The position numbers and the translations under genes were made by a program. From positions 17,340-81,339 of the forward strand of contig JAAZMR010000125.1 of NCBI GenBank assembly GCA_012798695.1: a stretch of DNA of 64,000 bases, written 5' to 3'. This DNA is from Bacillota bacterium (GTDB lineage Bacteria > Bacillota > Limnochordia > DTU087). The notes below the pieces were generated by a model that saw nothing but the letters and a program-made list of their open reading frames with translations, was not told the origin of the DNA and searched no databases. Shown piece by piece: positions 54,869-63,814 of the stretch; within the stretch, counting starts at the first letter, position 1; every line of letters starts with the position of its first letter.

Positions 54869-55270
54869 TTAAGCTTCCTGCTTGATTATGTGATCTAGCA
54901 CCTCGGCGGCTTTCAGTACTACCATCCGGCACTTGAGTTCTTCGGTCCGATGCTGTTCCTTAAGTGGAGCACAATAGATACTGCCCATCTCTTCGGCATA
55001 GATATCAAACAGCTTCTGGGTGAGCTCCCGAATCCGGTTGCTTTCATGAGCTTGTTTGTTCACAAACAATCGGCCCAATACCATGATCGCTCCCGTCAGC
55101 GCCCCACAGACACTCTCGATACCCATCCCACCACCAAAGCCGGCTGCTGCTTTCAAATCATCTCGATCAAATCCTAACTCGTAAGCGATGTTCGCTCCAT
55201 ATAAAATGGTTTCAGCACAGTTAAGATCTTGATCAATTCCGTATCCATCCTGCAATAGTTCGACTAGCAT
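54869..55270 (-). CDS. C_GCAxxG_C_C family redox protein
   Basis: 133 residues. Cysteines in LNCAETIL, ESVCGALTGAIMVLG, SIYCAPL and ELKCRMVVL match the C_GCAxxG_C_C pattern, and AAGFGGGMG is typical. Such proteins are thought to hold a redox-active or metal site and often sit near oxygen-defence genes; here dfx is 100 bases downstream on the same strand. ATG 55270 has GGAGG seven bases upstream; the track's 55303 is longer. Confidence 0.88.
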   Translation of the reverse strand: MLVELLQDGYGIDQDLNCAETILYGANIAYELGFDRDDLKAAAGFGGGMGIESVCGALTGAIMVLGRLFVNKQAHESNRIRELTQKLFDIYAEEMGSIYCAPLKEQHRTEELKCRMVVLKAAEVLDHIIKQEA

Positions 55271-55348
55271 CTGATTGCCTCCCACTCCCCATCCAGTCCT
55301 CAATTCTTGTGTGATATAGCCAACAGATTAAGCATTTATGACTATTTG

Positions 55349-55942
55349 CTAGCTTGCTGCCTCCTGTGATAGACCCGGTAATAGGACATACTGTATGTCC
55401 TCAGCTACATCGTCCAACTCAACTGACTCTCCATAGAGAATGTAACTAGCCACTACATAGTCTATAGCACCATTGACCATGGCAGCCGCTTGAGGAGCCG
55501 CCACTGGAAAGTGAGTAGGCAGAAGCAGAGCCAGTGCATCGATCGTAGGCTGTTCCAATGACTTGCGCAGATTCCATACCCGGTGCTGCAAGTCCTTGGG
55601 AAAATCCGGTACTGAATGGGACATCGATTCCGCCAGTCGCTGATTCTTGATAAATAACTGACCCCTAAGCCTTGCCAATGTTTGAATGCATTCCTGCAGT
55701 GAGCTCACGCCCTTTAACCAAGCACTCAGTGTATGCACATATTCCTCGGTTCGCTCCTCTAGAAGTGAGACAAACAACTCCTGTTTGCTGGCAAAATAGA
55801 GATATAAAGTTCCCTTGGCCACTCCTGCGGTTTCCGCGATGTCATCCATCCTCGCTGCGGCAAAACCTCGGGTTGTAAATATTAACTCAGCAGCATCTAG
55901 TATCTCACGACGCTTATCCTGCAAAGCATCTTCGTTTTTCAA
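55349..55942 (-). CDS. TetR-family regulator of the efflux operon
   Basis: 197 residues from TTG. HTH RMDDIAETAGVAKGTLYLYFASKQELFVSLL; ligand domain beyond 55. It is the last gene of the efflux operon, directly after the first TolC-like gene. The palindrome ATGACTGAC-GG-GTCAGTCAT just after the operon promoter is its likely operator, forming a negative feedback loop. Inducers unknown. Confidence 0.92.
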   Translation of the reverse strand: MKNEDALQDKRREILDAAELIFTTRGFAAARMDDIAETAGVAKGTLYLYFASKQELFVSLLEERTEEYVHTLSAWLKGVSSLQECIQTLARLRGQLFIKNQRLAESMSHSVPDFPKDLQHRVWNLRKSLEQPTIDALALLLPTHFPVAAPQAAAMVNGAIDYVVASYILYGESVELDDVAEDIQYVLLPGLSQEAAS

Positions 55943-55955
55943 GCTACCCAGCTCC

Positions 55956-57629
55956 CTAGTTCTCCATTAGGCCATCCCACTCGTTGCGTCCCACAACTCG
56001 AACCAACGTTTCTGTATCTATCCCCATGGCCAGCACTACCTTACTCTTGTTAGTCTCATAGGTAAAGCCAGCATCCAAAACTCGGTTCTGGGCCTGGAGC
56101 ACCATTAGCCGACCTTCCCTCACTTCTTTACCCGTAACCGATCCCAAATCATAGAGCAGTCGTAATTGCTCTAAAGTCTCTTGAGCAGCTCTCTCTCCTT
56201 CGAGGGCCAGCTCATAGGCCTTCCAGGCTAGGTCTAGTTGCTGCAATCGGCTGTTTAAGTCCAAGTAGACTCCATCTTGTGCCATCTTCTCTTGCACTCT
56301 AGCCTTCTCCACTGCCGCCTCTTTAGCCGCTAGCTTGGCCTTGCGAGCTCCGCCATCCCCAAACCTATAAGTTAAGCTCAGTTCTATCTGCCAAGGATCG
56401 ACACTATCGAAGGCTGGTATTTCGCTGGTTTCGGATTCAGGGAGATAGCGCATTTTAGACTGATCCACCTCAGGCTTATTCACCTTCGTCTTCACCACTG
56501 TACCCATGAGGGCTCGATTGGAATCTATGGATGACTGCAAGATCAGATCATCTTCTGGCATATACTGACCAGCCAGCTTCACAGTCCAATCCCGCTCTTC
56601 TTTAACCGAAGTATAAGCCGTCTCCGTCATGGCTCTTTGCTGGCGCGCCATAGCTAGTTCCGGCCTGTGCTCCAGAGTGTAAGCATAAGCTGTATCCAGC
56701 TCGACCGTCCAAGGGATCACGCTCATATCCTGCGATTCTGCCAGATACTCCGCCCAGGCCAGAGCCGTATCTACCTCTACATTGCCCAAACCCATATGCT
56801 GCAAGAGAGCAAGTGTGGCCAATTCCAAGCCCATAGCAGCTGCTTGCAGGCCATTTTCAGCTTCTATACAGGTATTCCTTTCCTTCAGTACATCCAAAGG
56901 GGTAGCCATGCCTAAAGTAAGCTGCTCTTCTGCTGTCTTAAGGTTAAGTTCGGCATGCCGCCATGCCTCCCTAGCCAACTCTAAGCCATTGTATGCTCTC
57001 AAGACATCGTAGTACCCGCTCTGTGCTGTGATCACTATGTCTTTAATTGCCTGCTCTCTGCGCAATACCGCAATCTCTGTACCGATTTCCGCCTGTTTGG
57101 TCAGCCCCTTGAGCTGAGCATTGGGCCCCAGTTGCTGGTAATAGGTCAGAGAACCGATCGTCGTACTCAGACGATCATCAAGGGTTAGACCACCGACAAC
57201 CAATGGATATAAGGCATATTCTTCCCCGTACTGGGCTTCGAATTGACTCATGAATCCCTGAAGCACCGCTGGGTTATTCGCCAGATTCTCCACCTTATGC
57301 TGACCGGTCAGGCTTAGCTGTGGCCGCAAGGCCGCATCTACTTCCTGTCGGCCGGCTAAAGCTTCTCTCAGCTCCCAATCAGCAATCTGCATACTGGGGT
57401 TATTCGCCACAGCCACCCGCAGGATATCCTCTAAAGACCAGATGTTGCCCAATTTTGCCGCGAGTACATCCTGCTGGGCCGGGTCTACAGCTTTTTGCTC
57501 CAGTACCGGTATCTCTACCGCCATCACTAAGCCGGGAAAGCAAACCAAAGCCACTATCCCCGCAATAGCGATCAGTGCCCAGGCCCTGATCCTCCGATTA
57601 TTTGACTCCCTACATCTTTTCTGCAGCAT
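55956..57629 (-). CDS. TolC-family outer membrane efflux protein
   Basis: About 557 residues. Signal-like segment WALIAIAGIVALVCFPGLVMA-VE, then two OEP repeats with long helices (WELREALAGRQEVDAALRPQLSLTGQ, AEEQLTLGMATPLDVLKERN and LYDLGSVTGKEVREGRLMVL). It is expected to form or help form the outer-membrane channel for the RND pump upstream. ATG 57629 has GGAG ten bases upstream. It follows the other TolC-like gene by 14 bases. Confidence 0.87.
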   Translation of the reverse strand: MLQKRCRESNNRRIRAWALIAIAGIVALVCFPGLVMAVEIPVLEQKAVDPAQQDVLAAKLGNIWSLEDILRVAVANNPSMQIADWELREALAGRQEVDAALRPQLSLTGQHKVENLANNPAVLQGFMSQFEAQYGEEYALYPLVVGGLTLDDRLSTTIGSLTYYQQLGPNAQLKGLTKQAEIGTEIAVLRREQAIKDIVITAQSGYYDVLRAYNGLELAREAWRHAELNLKTAEEQLTLGMATPLDVLKERNTCIEAENGLQAAAMGLELATLALLQHMGLGNVEVDTALAWAEYLAESQDMSVIPWTVELDTAYAYTLEHRPELAMARQQRAMTETAYTSVKEERDWTVKLAGQYMPEDDLILQSSIDSNRALMGTVVKTKVNKPEVDQSKMRYLPESETSEIPAFDSVDPWQIELSLTYRFGDGGARKAKLAAKEAAVEKARVQEKMAQDGVYLDLNSRLQQLDLAWKAYELALEGERAAQETLEQLRLLYDLGSVTGKEVREGRLMVLQAQNRVLDAGFTYETNKSKVVLAMGIDTETLVRVVGRNEWDGLMEN

Positions 57630-57643
57630 TATCAAGCCGCTCC

Positions 57644-58717
57644 TTACTGCTCTGCCGGCTCACCCGCAAGGGGCCGAGCCACTGCATGGAAATACCTGGT
57701 TTTCGCCAGATTATAGTCAAAGATAGCATTGACCAGATCGTTCTTGGCAGCTAATACGCCGATCTGGGCATCTTCCAGATCGTTGCTGGTAATCATGTCT
57801 GCCTCATAAGATAGCTCCGACAGCCGCAGCATCTCTGCCGCTTCCTCCACACCCTTCTGCAGCACGGGAATGCGTTCTTCCGCATCCTTCCAAGCAGAAT
57901 GGCTCTGCTTGATCTGAAGGGTCAACCCCTGCCTGACCTGTTCTAGCTGCCGCTTGAGCTTAGCTAGATTCAGCTCTGCCTGACGCAAGGTCAGAGCTGG
58001 AGTATACTCATTGTCCGAGATCTCCACATTCTTCTCGGCGACTTCAATGGCCAAGAGCAGTTGCTTAATCTCATCCCGATTGGCCAGAGCATAGGCCATA
58101 TCTTCTTCGGGATCGACTTTGACCGGCTCTACTTCCAGAGCAATCTCTTGGGGCAAAACCGCAGCATCTAGATCAATACCCAGGGTTTGACGAAACTTCA
58201 TCTGTGCAAGCTCCAGGCCGTGATGTGCTTGGGACACGCCTGACTCGCTGCTCAGCACACTGCGGCTGGCCTTGATCACATCCAGCCGAGTAGCGGTGCC
58301 TACAGCTAGCTTCTTCTGGGCGACTTCTTCATGTCGAAGAGCTGACTCCAGGCCTTCCTTGGCAATCTCCAAAAGGTTTTGTGTCCTCAGGGCGTTGAAG
58401 TAGTCGGTTCTCACTTCCAGAGCCAACCCATCCCGAGCAGTCAGATACTTCTGTTGAGCTACATCCAGTCCAGCTTGAGCCTGCATCAATAATACCGGTG
58501 AAGGCTTCATGATCATCGCGGCTTCCGCCTGCTTATATTGAAACTCTGCTTCTTCTACCGCCAGACGCGCCAGCTGTAAACTTACGCTGTTTTCAAACGC
58601 TATTGCCTCTGCTTCCTCCAGTGCTACATACCGGACACCATCGGCAGCAACAATACCGGAAAGAGCCAATACCAACAACGCTACTAAACCAAAGGTCAAC
58701 CATTTTTGCCCTTGCAT
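57644..58717 (-). CDS. TolC-family protein, shorter paralogue
   Basis: 357 residues from ATG 58717, chosen for GGGAG eight bases upstream and a signal peptide beginning there (WLTFGLVALLVLALSGIVAA-DG). OEP-type helices: YVALEEAEAIAFENSVSLQLARLAVEEAEFQYKQAEA and EEVAQKKLAVGTATRLDVIKA. It is shorter than usual TolC (about 430), with little room for strand segments, so it may be a partner subunit rather than a full channel. Second TolC-like gene in the operon. Confidence 0.82.
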   Translation of the reverse strand: MQGQKWLTFGLVALLVLALSGIVAADGVRYVALEEAEAIAFENSVSLQLARLAVEEAEFQYKQAEAAMIMKPSPVLLMQAQAGLDVAQQKYLTARDGLALEVRTDYFNALRTQNLLEIAKEGLESALRHEEVAQKKLAVGTATRLDVIKASRSVLSSESGVSQAHHGLELAQMKFRQTLGIDLDAAVLPQEIALEVEPVKVDPEEDMAYALANRDEIKQLLLAIEVAEKNVEISDNEYTPALTLRQAELNLAKLKRQLEQVRQGLTLQIKQSHSAWKDAEERIPVLQKGVEEAAEMLRLSELSYEADMITSNDLEDAQIGVLAAKNDLVNAIFDYNLAKTRYFHAVARPLAGEPAEQ

Positions 58718-58772
58718 AGCACTCACTCCCATACTGTTTCTTCGGCCATTCGCTCTTACTCCCATCAGCCTC

Positions 58773-61700
58773 TTACTTTGCCACACTAGATCCACCATCT
58801 ACAGCCTCTTCGCCCCTTCCCACCAGCCGCGCTATGCGCCGACCGAATCCATCAATGAAGGTATATACAACCGGAACGACCAGCAAAGTCAATAGGGTGG
58901 AGGTAACCAGTCCTCCGATCACCGTAAAAGCAATCGGCTTAGCCAATTCGCTCCCTGCCCCGTGGGAAAAGGCCAGAGGCAGCATGCCCAGGACCGTGGT
59001 CAAAGTCGTCATCAAGATCGGTCTCAGCCTGATTTCACCAGCTTCGATTACCGCTTGGTTCCGTGCCATTCCCTGAGCCCGCAACTGGTTGATGCAGTCT
59101 ATCAGGACGATGGCGTTATTGACTACGATACCCGCCAACATGATCGCCCCTACAAAGGAGATCACGTTGAAAGTGGCTTTCCCAATCAGAAGCCCTAGTA
59201 TTACTCCGATCACTGCCAGAGGCAAGGTAACCATGATAATCAGAGGCTGCAGCAGTGACTCAAACTGAGATGCCAGAATCATGAAAACCAACAGAATGCC
59301 TAGCAGCATGGCCTGGCCTAACTCGATAAAAGACTCCTGCATCAGCTGGTCTTGACCAGCATAGGTTACTGCCATCCCTTCTGGTAACGTGAATCCATCC
59401 ACTAGCTGCCGAATATCCTCCATCACCAAGTTGAGGGGCCGCCCGGCAATGTCCCCAGAAATGGTGACAATGCGACTCTGTCCACTGCGCGTGATCTGAA
59501 TGGGACTTTGCCCATACTTGAGGGTAGCCAGGTCCTGCAGCGGGATTAGGGAACCTCTGGCTGAGACAATCGGTACATTGTAAATCGCTTCAGGATCTCC
59601 CCGCCATTCTTCACCTAAGCGCACTGAGACATCAATTTCTTTGCCCTCACTGCGAAACTTGGTCACGGTAGTACCACTGACCGCCATCCGTAAGGTAGAA
59701 GCTATCTGGGCTACACTAATACCATGGGCTGCTGCCTTATCCCGGTTGATCTCTACCTGGATCTCGGGACTGCTCTCATCAAGGCTGCTAGTTAGCTGTC
59801 TAGTTCCAGGTATCTCCTTGAGAGCAGTGACCAGCTCTTCCGAAGCTAGGGTTAGAAGATTCATATCATCTCCCCTGAGCTCCAATTGAATTGGCCGGCC
59901 AAAGGCGCCCATCATGATATCACCCCCGGAAACGTTAATCTTTGCTCCGGGTATCTCTGCTACGAAATCTTGTATCTCGACTGCGATTTCCCGTACTTCC
60001 CGTTCTCGTTCAGTTATTGGTACCAAACTCACACCAATACTGCCCTGTTCTCCACCACCAGTACTAACCCCAGAGGATGATATGCCACCCGAACCCACGG
60101 ATGTATAAATCACTTCCACTTCTGGTATGGCCGCTACGTGATCTTCTATACTACGGATAACTACATCGGTATCTTCCAGCTTGGTACCCTTGGGCATAGA
60201 TACTGATATGCTGATCTGGCCTTGGTCCATTGTGGGCATGAATTCCATACCCACCCTCGGGCTGAGGATCAGTGAAATGACTAGGGTCGCTACCGCGATA
60301 CCGATAGTCACCAGCCGATGATGAAGTACCCAGCTGATCAAACGACCATAAAGTTCTTGTAGATGATGACTAAAGCGACCCATGAATTTCAGAAAACGAA
60401 TGCCGCCATCTTTCGCATCGACAGTCCCATTCCCCATGATCTGTGAAGCTAACATAGGCACTAAACTTAAGGAAATCAAAAGCGAAGCGAGTAGTGAGAA
60501 AGTAACAGTAAAGGCCATGTCCCGGAATATCTCACCGGCAATACCGGAGACGTATACCACAGGGATAAAGACCGAAACTGTAGTTAGGGTCGATGCTGTA
60601 ATCGCTGTCCCTACCTCTTCTGCTCCTATCTGAGCTGCTTCCATGGCGTTCTTGCCCAGCTCACGCTGACGGAAAATATTCTCTAGGACCACTATGGCGT
60701 TGTCTACTAACATGCCAACACCTAGGGCTAGGCCTCCCAGAGACATCATGTTCAGGGTGGTCTTGCTGAAAAAGATCAGAATGAACGCCGTCATGATTGA
60801 TATCGGTATCGCCACCCCGATAATCAACGTGGGGCGCATACTCCGCAGGAAGACCAGGAGTATCAGCATGGCCAGTACGCCACCCAGGAGAGCATTAGAG
60901 GCAACGCCTTTGATAGATTGCTTAATAAATAGCGATGTGTCCTGAGCAATCTCCAGGGATGTGTCTTGACCTAATTCTCTTTCTAGATTCCCGACAGCTG
61001 TCCGCACTTTTTCCGCGACTCGCACACTGTTGCTGCTGGCTTCCTTCTGAACGGACAGCATAATGCTGGGCTGGCCATTATAACGGCTTAAGTGTGTGGC
61101 TTTCTTATACCCATCTTCTACCTCGCCAATATCGGCCAGGCTAATCAGGCCGCCTCCGGCGGTGGGTACCTTGACGGACCGGATCTGCTCAACACTGGTA
61201 AACTCACCGGCTGTCCTTAGAATGTACTCCAAGCCGTGATCTTCGATATTACCTGCCGGCAGATTCATGCTGGCCATCCGCAGAGATTGGCTAACTGCAT
61301 CTATCGATACTCCGTGAGCGGCCATGAGCCCTGGATGTAAGACTATGCGGATTTCCCGTGTCTGTCCGCCGGAAACGCTTACCGAAGCAACACCCTCCAA
61401 ACGCTCCAACCGGTTCTTTACAGTATGCTCAGCTACATACCGCAACTCGTGTGATGGGCGGTCACCTTTCAATACCAACTGCATAATCGGAATAATCGTG
61501 GGGTCGAATTTAACCACCAGAGGTGCTTCGGCTTCATCAGGAATGTAGTTCTTGACCTGATCAATCTTCTCTCTCACATCCAGAGAGGCGAAGTCCATGT
61601 TGATACCCCAGTTGAACTCCGCGATGACGATAGAGAGCCCCTTAGTGGAATATGAACTGATGTTCGTGACATTATTTACCGCTCCCAATACCTCTTCCAT

Positions 61701-61898
61701 GGGGCGAGAAACCAAGTTTTCTACTTCATAAGGCCCGGCATCAGGATAACTGGTCATAATAGCTATTACCGGTGCCTCAATATCCGGAAAAAGGTCGATG
61801 GGTAATCGAGAAAGGCTGATCCAGCCCAGTACTATTACAATGGCTACTGCCATCAGAATAGTTACAGGGCGTCTGACTGCAAATCGAGCGAGTTTCAT
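58773..61898 (-). CDS. RND-family efflux transporter (HAE1/AcrB-like)
   Basis: 1041 residues, 12-helix proton-driven pump. FAVRRPVTILMAVAIVIVLGWISLSRLPIDLFPDI is the family N-terminus. GLALGVGMLVDNAIVVLENIFRQRE carries one membrane Asp in helix 4 (usual D-D is D-N here, common in this branch), and VGAIMLAGIVVNNAIVLIDCINQLR is the matching helix 10. Two large periplasmic loops (about 35-330 and 555-870). It probably exports drugs, lipids or metabolites. ATG overlaps the adaptor's stop (ATGA). Confidence 0.95.
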   Translation of the reverse strand: MKLARFAVRRPVTILMAVAIVIVLGWISLSRLPIDLFPDIEAPVIAIMTSYPDAGPYEVENLVSRPMEEVLGAVNNVTNISSYSTKGLSIVIAEFNWGINMDFASLDVREKIDQVKNYIPDEAEAPLVVKFDPTIIPIMQLVLKGDRPSHELRYVAEHTVKNRLERLEGVASVSVSGGQTREIRIVLHPGLMAAHGVSIDAVSQSLRMASMNLPAGNIEDHGLEYILRTAGEFTSVEQIRSVKVPTAGGGLISLADIGEVEDGYKKATHLSRYNGQPSIMLSVQKEASSNSVRVAEKVRTAVGNLERELGQDTSLEIAQDTSLFIKQSIKGVASNALLGGVLAMLILLVFLRSMRPTLIIGVAIPISIMTAFILIFFSKTTLNMMSLGGLALGVGMLVDNAIVVLENIFRQRELGKNAMEAAQIGAEEVGTAITASTLTTVSVFIPVVYVSGIAGEIFRDMAFTVTFSLLASLLISLSLVPMLASQIMGNGTVDAKDGGIRFLKFMGRFSHHLQELYGRLISWVLHHRLVTIGIAVATLVISLILSPRVGMEFMPTMDQGQISISVSMPKGTKLEDTDVVIRSIEDHVAAIPEVEVIYTSVGSGGISSSGVSTGGGEQGSIGVSLVPITEREREVREIAVEIQDFVAEIPGAKINVSGGDIMMGAFGRPIQLELRGDDMNLLTLASEELVTALKEIPGTRQLTSSLDESSPEIQVEINRDKAAAHGISVAQIASTLRMAVSGTTVTKFRSEGKEIDVSVRLGEEWRGDPEAIYNVPIVSARGSLIPLQDLATLKYGQSPIQITRSGQSRIVTISGDIAGRPLNLVMEDIRQLVDGFTLPEGMAVTYAGQDQLMQESFIELGQAMLLGILLVFMILASQFESLLQPLIIMVTLPLAVIGVILGLLIGKATFNVISFVGAIMLAGIVVNNAIVLIDCINQLRAQGMARNQAVIEAGEIRLRPILMTTLTTVLGMLPLAFSHGAGSELAKPIAFTVIGGLVTSTLLTLLVVPVVYTFIDGFGRRIARLVGRGEEAVDGGSSVAK

Positions 61899-63175
61899 TG
61901 CATGATCCCCCGTTCCACCACCCGGACCGGAGCTTGATCGGTAACAAATTCCCGTCCACGTACGATGACATCATCGCCATCATCAAGTCCTGAACGGATC
62001 TCCACAAGACCATCTGACTTGATGCCTACCTCGACCGGTAATAAGTGAGCAACTTCTTCCCGCACGACATAGACCGATGGTCTCCCCTCGGCAGTAAACA
62101 CTGCCCTTTCCGGAACAGCCAGTACATCAACTGTTTCTTTCACTACCACATGGGCAGTGCCATACATCCCGGGTTTGAGATTCCCTTCAGGGTTCGTCAG
62201 CTCTACAATTGCGGAAAATAGTCCGGTTCTCGTATCTGCTGCCGGTGCTATGCTGCCCACCCGACCCTCGGCCAGCACATCTGGCAATACATCCAGAGCA
62301 ACAGTAACCTCCTGACCCCGGTCAAGCCTGACTACTTCTCGCTCACTTACCTGCAGATTCAGCTTTACCCGAGATATGTCTACCAGGTTGACTGCAGGGA
62401 TCGCACCACTAGCCATGTCTCCTACCTGTACATTGACCTGGTTGATAACTCCGGATATTGGCGCCCGCATGATCGCGTTATCGCGGGTAAGCCGCGCCAG
62501 AGCTACGGCAGCTTCCGCTTGTGCTACCCCAGCTTTGGCATTGGCAAGATCCTCGTCACGAGCACCTTTCTTTACCAGTTCCAGTGTTTTCTCTGCTGCC
62601 AGCTTCTGAGCCTGAGCTACTTCATATTGGGCCTTAACCGCATCCCAATCCTTGCCAGCCATTACCCCTGCTTCATGAAGCTTAGCCGCTCTTTCATAAG
62701 TTAATCGGGCATTCTCATATCCAGCTCTCGCTTGCTCAAGAGCCGCTTCTGCCTGAGCGACTTCTTCAGCTCTGGCCCCTGCCTGCATTCGGGCCAATGC
62801 GGCCGTGGCACCAGCCAAAGCGGCCTCGGCCTGTTTCACTTGGAGGGCAAGCTCCTCGGCCTCCAGTTCGACCAATACATCTCCCGCGGATACCTGGTCA
62901 CCCACTTCCACCAACACCTTGGCAACTCTACCAGGTACCTTGGGCACGATATTAACTTCTGCCCAAGGTGAGATGATGCCATGCAAAGCCAGCCGCTCCT
63001 GCATGGTACTGTAGGTGGCAGAAGCAACACTGACTGCCTGACGTCTTACCTCCTGAGGTGCCTCCTGGGTGACCTGCAGGCCGGCTTGCTCCACTGCGGG
63101 CTCCCGCTTAGTAACCAGCACACCGGCGGTCACCAGAATAATGACGATGACACCAACGATTATCCATTTCTTCAA
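61895..63175 (-). CDS. RND efflux membrane-fusion adaptor (HlyD/MFP)
   Basis: 426 residues from TTG with GGAGGAG seven bases upstream. N-terminal anchor WIIVGVIVIILVTAGVLV, lipoyl half EVNIVPKVPGRVAKVLVEVGDQVSAGDVLVELE, an extended Ala/Glu-rich helical hairpin (about 105-225), the second lipoyl half RAPISGVINQVNVQVGDMASG and beta-barrel domains. It bridges the pump and the TolC-like channel. First gene of the operon, behind a consensus promoter and TetR-type operator. Confidence 0.93.
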   Translation of the reverse strand: MKKWIIVGVIVIILVTAGVLVTKREPAVEQAGLQVTQEAPQEVRRQAVSVASATYSTMQERLALHGIISPWAEVNIVPKVPGRVAKVLVEVGDQVSAGDVLVELEAEELALQVKQAEAALAGATAALARMQAGARAEEVAQAEAALEQARAGYENARLTYERAAKLHEAGVMAGKDWDAVKAQYEVAQAQKLAAEKTLELVKKGARDEDLANAKAGVAQAEAAVALARLTRDNAIMRAPISGVINQVNVQVGDMASGAIPAVNLVDISRVKLNLQVSEREVVRLDRGQEVTVALDVLPDVLAEGRVGSIAPAADTRTGLFSAIVELTNPEGNLKPGMYGTAHVVVKETVDVLAVPERAVFTAEGRPSVYVVREEVAHLLPVEVGIKSDGLVEIRSGLDDGDDVIVRGREFVTDQAPVRVVERGIMQ

Positions 63176-63198
63176 GTTATCTCCTCCAACCCACCGCC

Positions 63199-63218
63199 AT
63201 GACTGACGGGTCAGTCAT
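63199..63218 (-). promoter_or_regulatory. TetR-type operator of the efflux operon
   Basis: ATGACTGAC-GG-GTCAGTCAT: nine-base arms, two-base spacer. It lies just past the predicted transcription start and before the adaptor gene, a position for steric repression. Confidence 0.8.
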
Positions 63219-63228
63219 TTACTTGTTC

Positions 63229-63257
63229 AGTTTACCTTGTCTTGGTTCCACTGTCAA
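63229..63257 (-). promoter_or_regulatory. promoter of the efflux operon
   Basis: On the minus strand, consensus TTGACA (63257-63252), 17 bases, then TAAACT (63234-63229). Start would be near 63222, directly upstream of the operator. Confidence 0.85.
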
Positions 63258-63432
63258 GACTTGAGGCCACGGCAAAAAATAGGTTGTTACTCATATATTT
63301 ATCCAACCCCAGTCGAAGAAGGCAGTCTTTTCAAGGATACTTATCAGGCAGAAAAACTATTCATGTAATGGAAAGAAATTGTTAATCATGGTACAATTTA
63401 GTAAGATGTTGGAAAACCAGGAGGTGAATTTG

Positions 63433-63738
63433 ATGGCCAAGGAATTCAATTATAAGTTGGAGGCGGAGTTGAATCCTGCAACCGCCGCCGTTGGTACCAC
63501 TGTGACTCTCACTGCCCGTATTGCTGATGTAGCTGGTGGGGAAATCAATTCTGTCCAGGCATCCATCCCCGAATATGGGTGGTGGGGCAGCTTGCGCAAT
63601 GTAGGAGAAAACACCTGGCGGGCCAGTGAATCTGTCCCCTATGGAGCACCATTTGGGAAAGTCAATGTTCGAGTCTATGCAGTAAGCAAGGATGGCAAGA
63701 GAGGGCCTCAGACCATGGTGCCGATCACCTTAGCGTAG
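63433..63738 (+). CDS. small beta-sandwich (Ig-like) protein, unknown function
   Basis: 101 residues from ATG 63433, with AGGAGGTGAATTTG upstream; the track's 63379 is too long. Sequence KLEAELNPATAAVGTTVTLTARIADVAGGEINSVQASIP and VNVRVYAVSKDGKRGP has strand alternation typical of an Ig/CARDB-like fold. No signal peptide. Role not known; it is followed by a terminator and faces a Wzz-like gene. Confidence 0.7.
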   Translation: MAKEFNYKLEAELNPATAAVGTTVTLTARIADVAGGEINSVQASIPEYGWWGSLRNVGENTWRASESVPYGAPFGKVNVRVYAVSKDGKRGPQTMVPITLA

Positions 63739-63773
63739 GGAAATCTGATGGGAGCTTCGTGGCATTATTACAG

Positions 63774-63803
63774 TTACCCCGGCCAGCAGAGCCGCCGGGG
63801 TAA
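63774..63803. terminator. bidirectional terminator
   Basis: TTACCCCGGC pairs with GCCGGGGTAA (10 pairs), followed by TTGTATTT on the plus strand. It lies between the Ig-like gene and the convergent Wzz-like gene. Confidence 0.8.
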
Positions 63804-63814
63804 TTGTATTTGCG

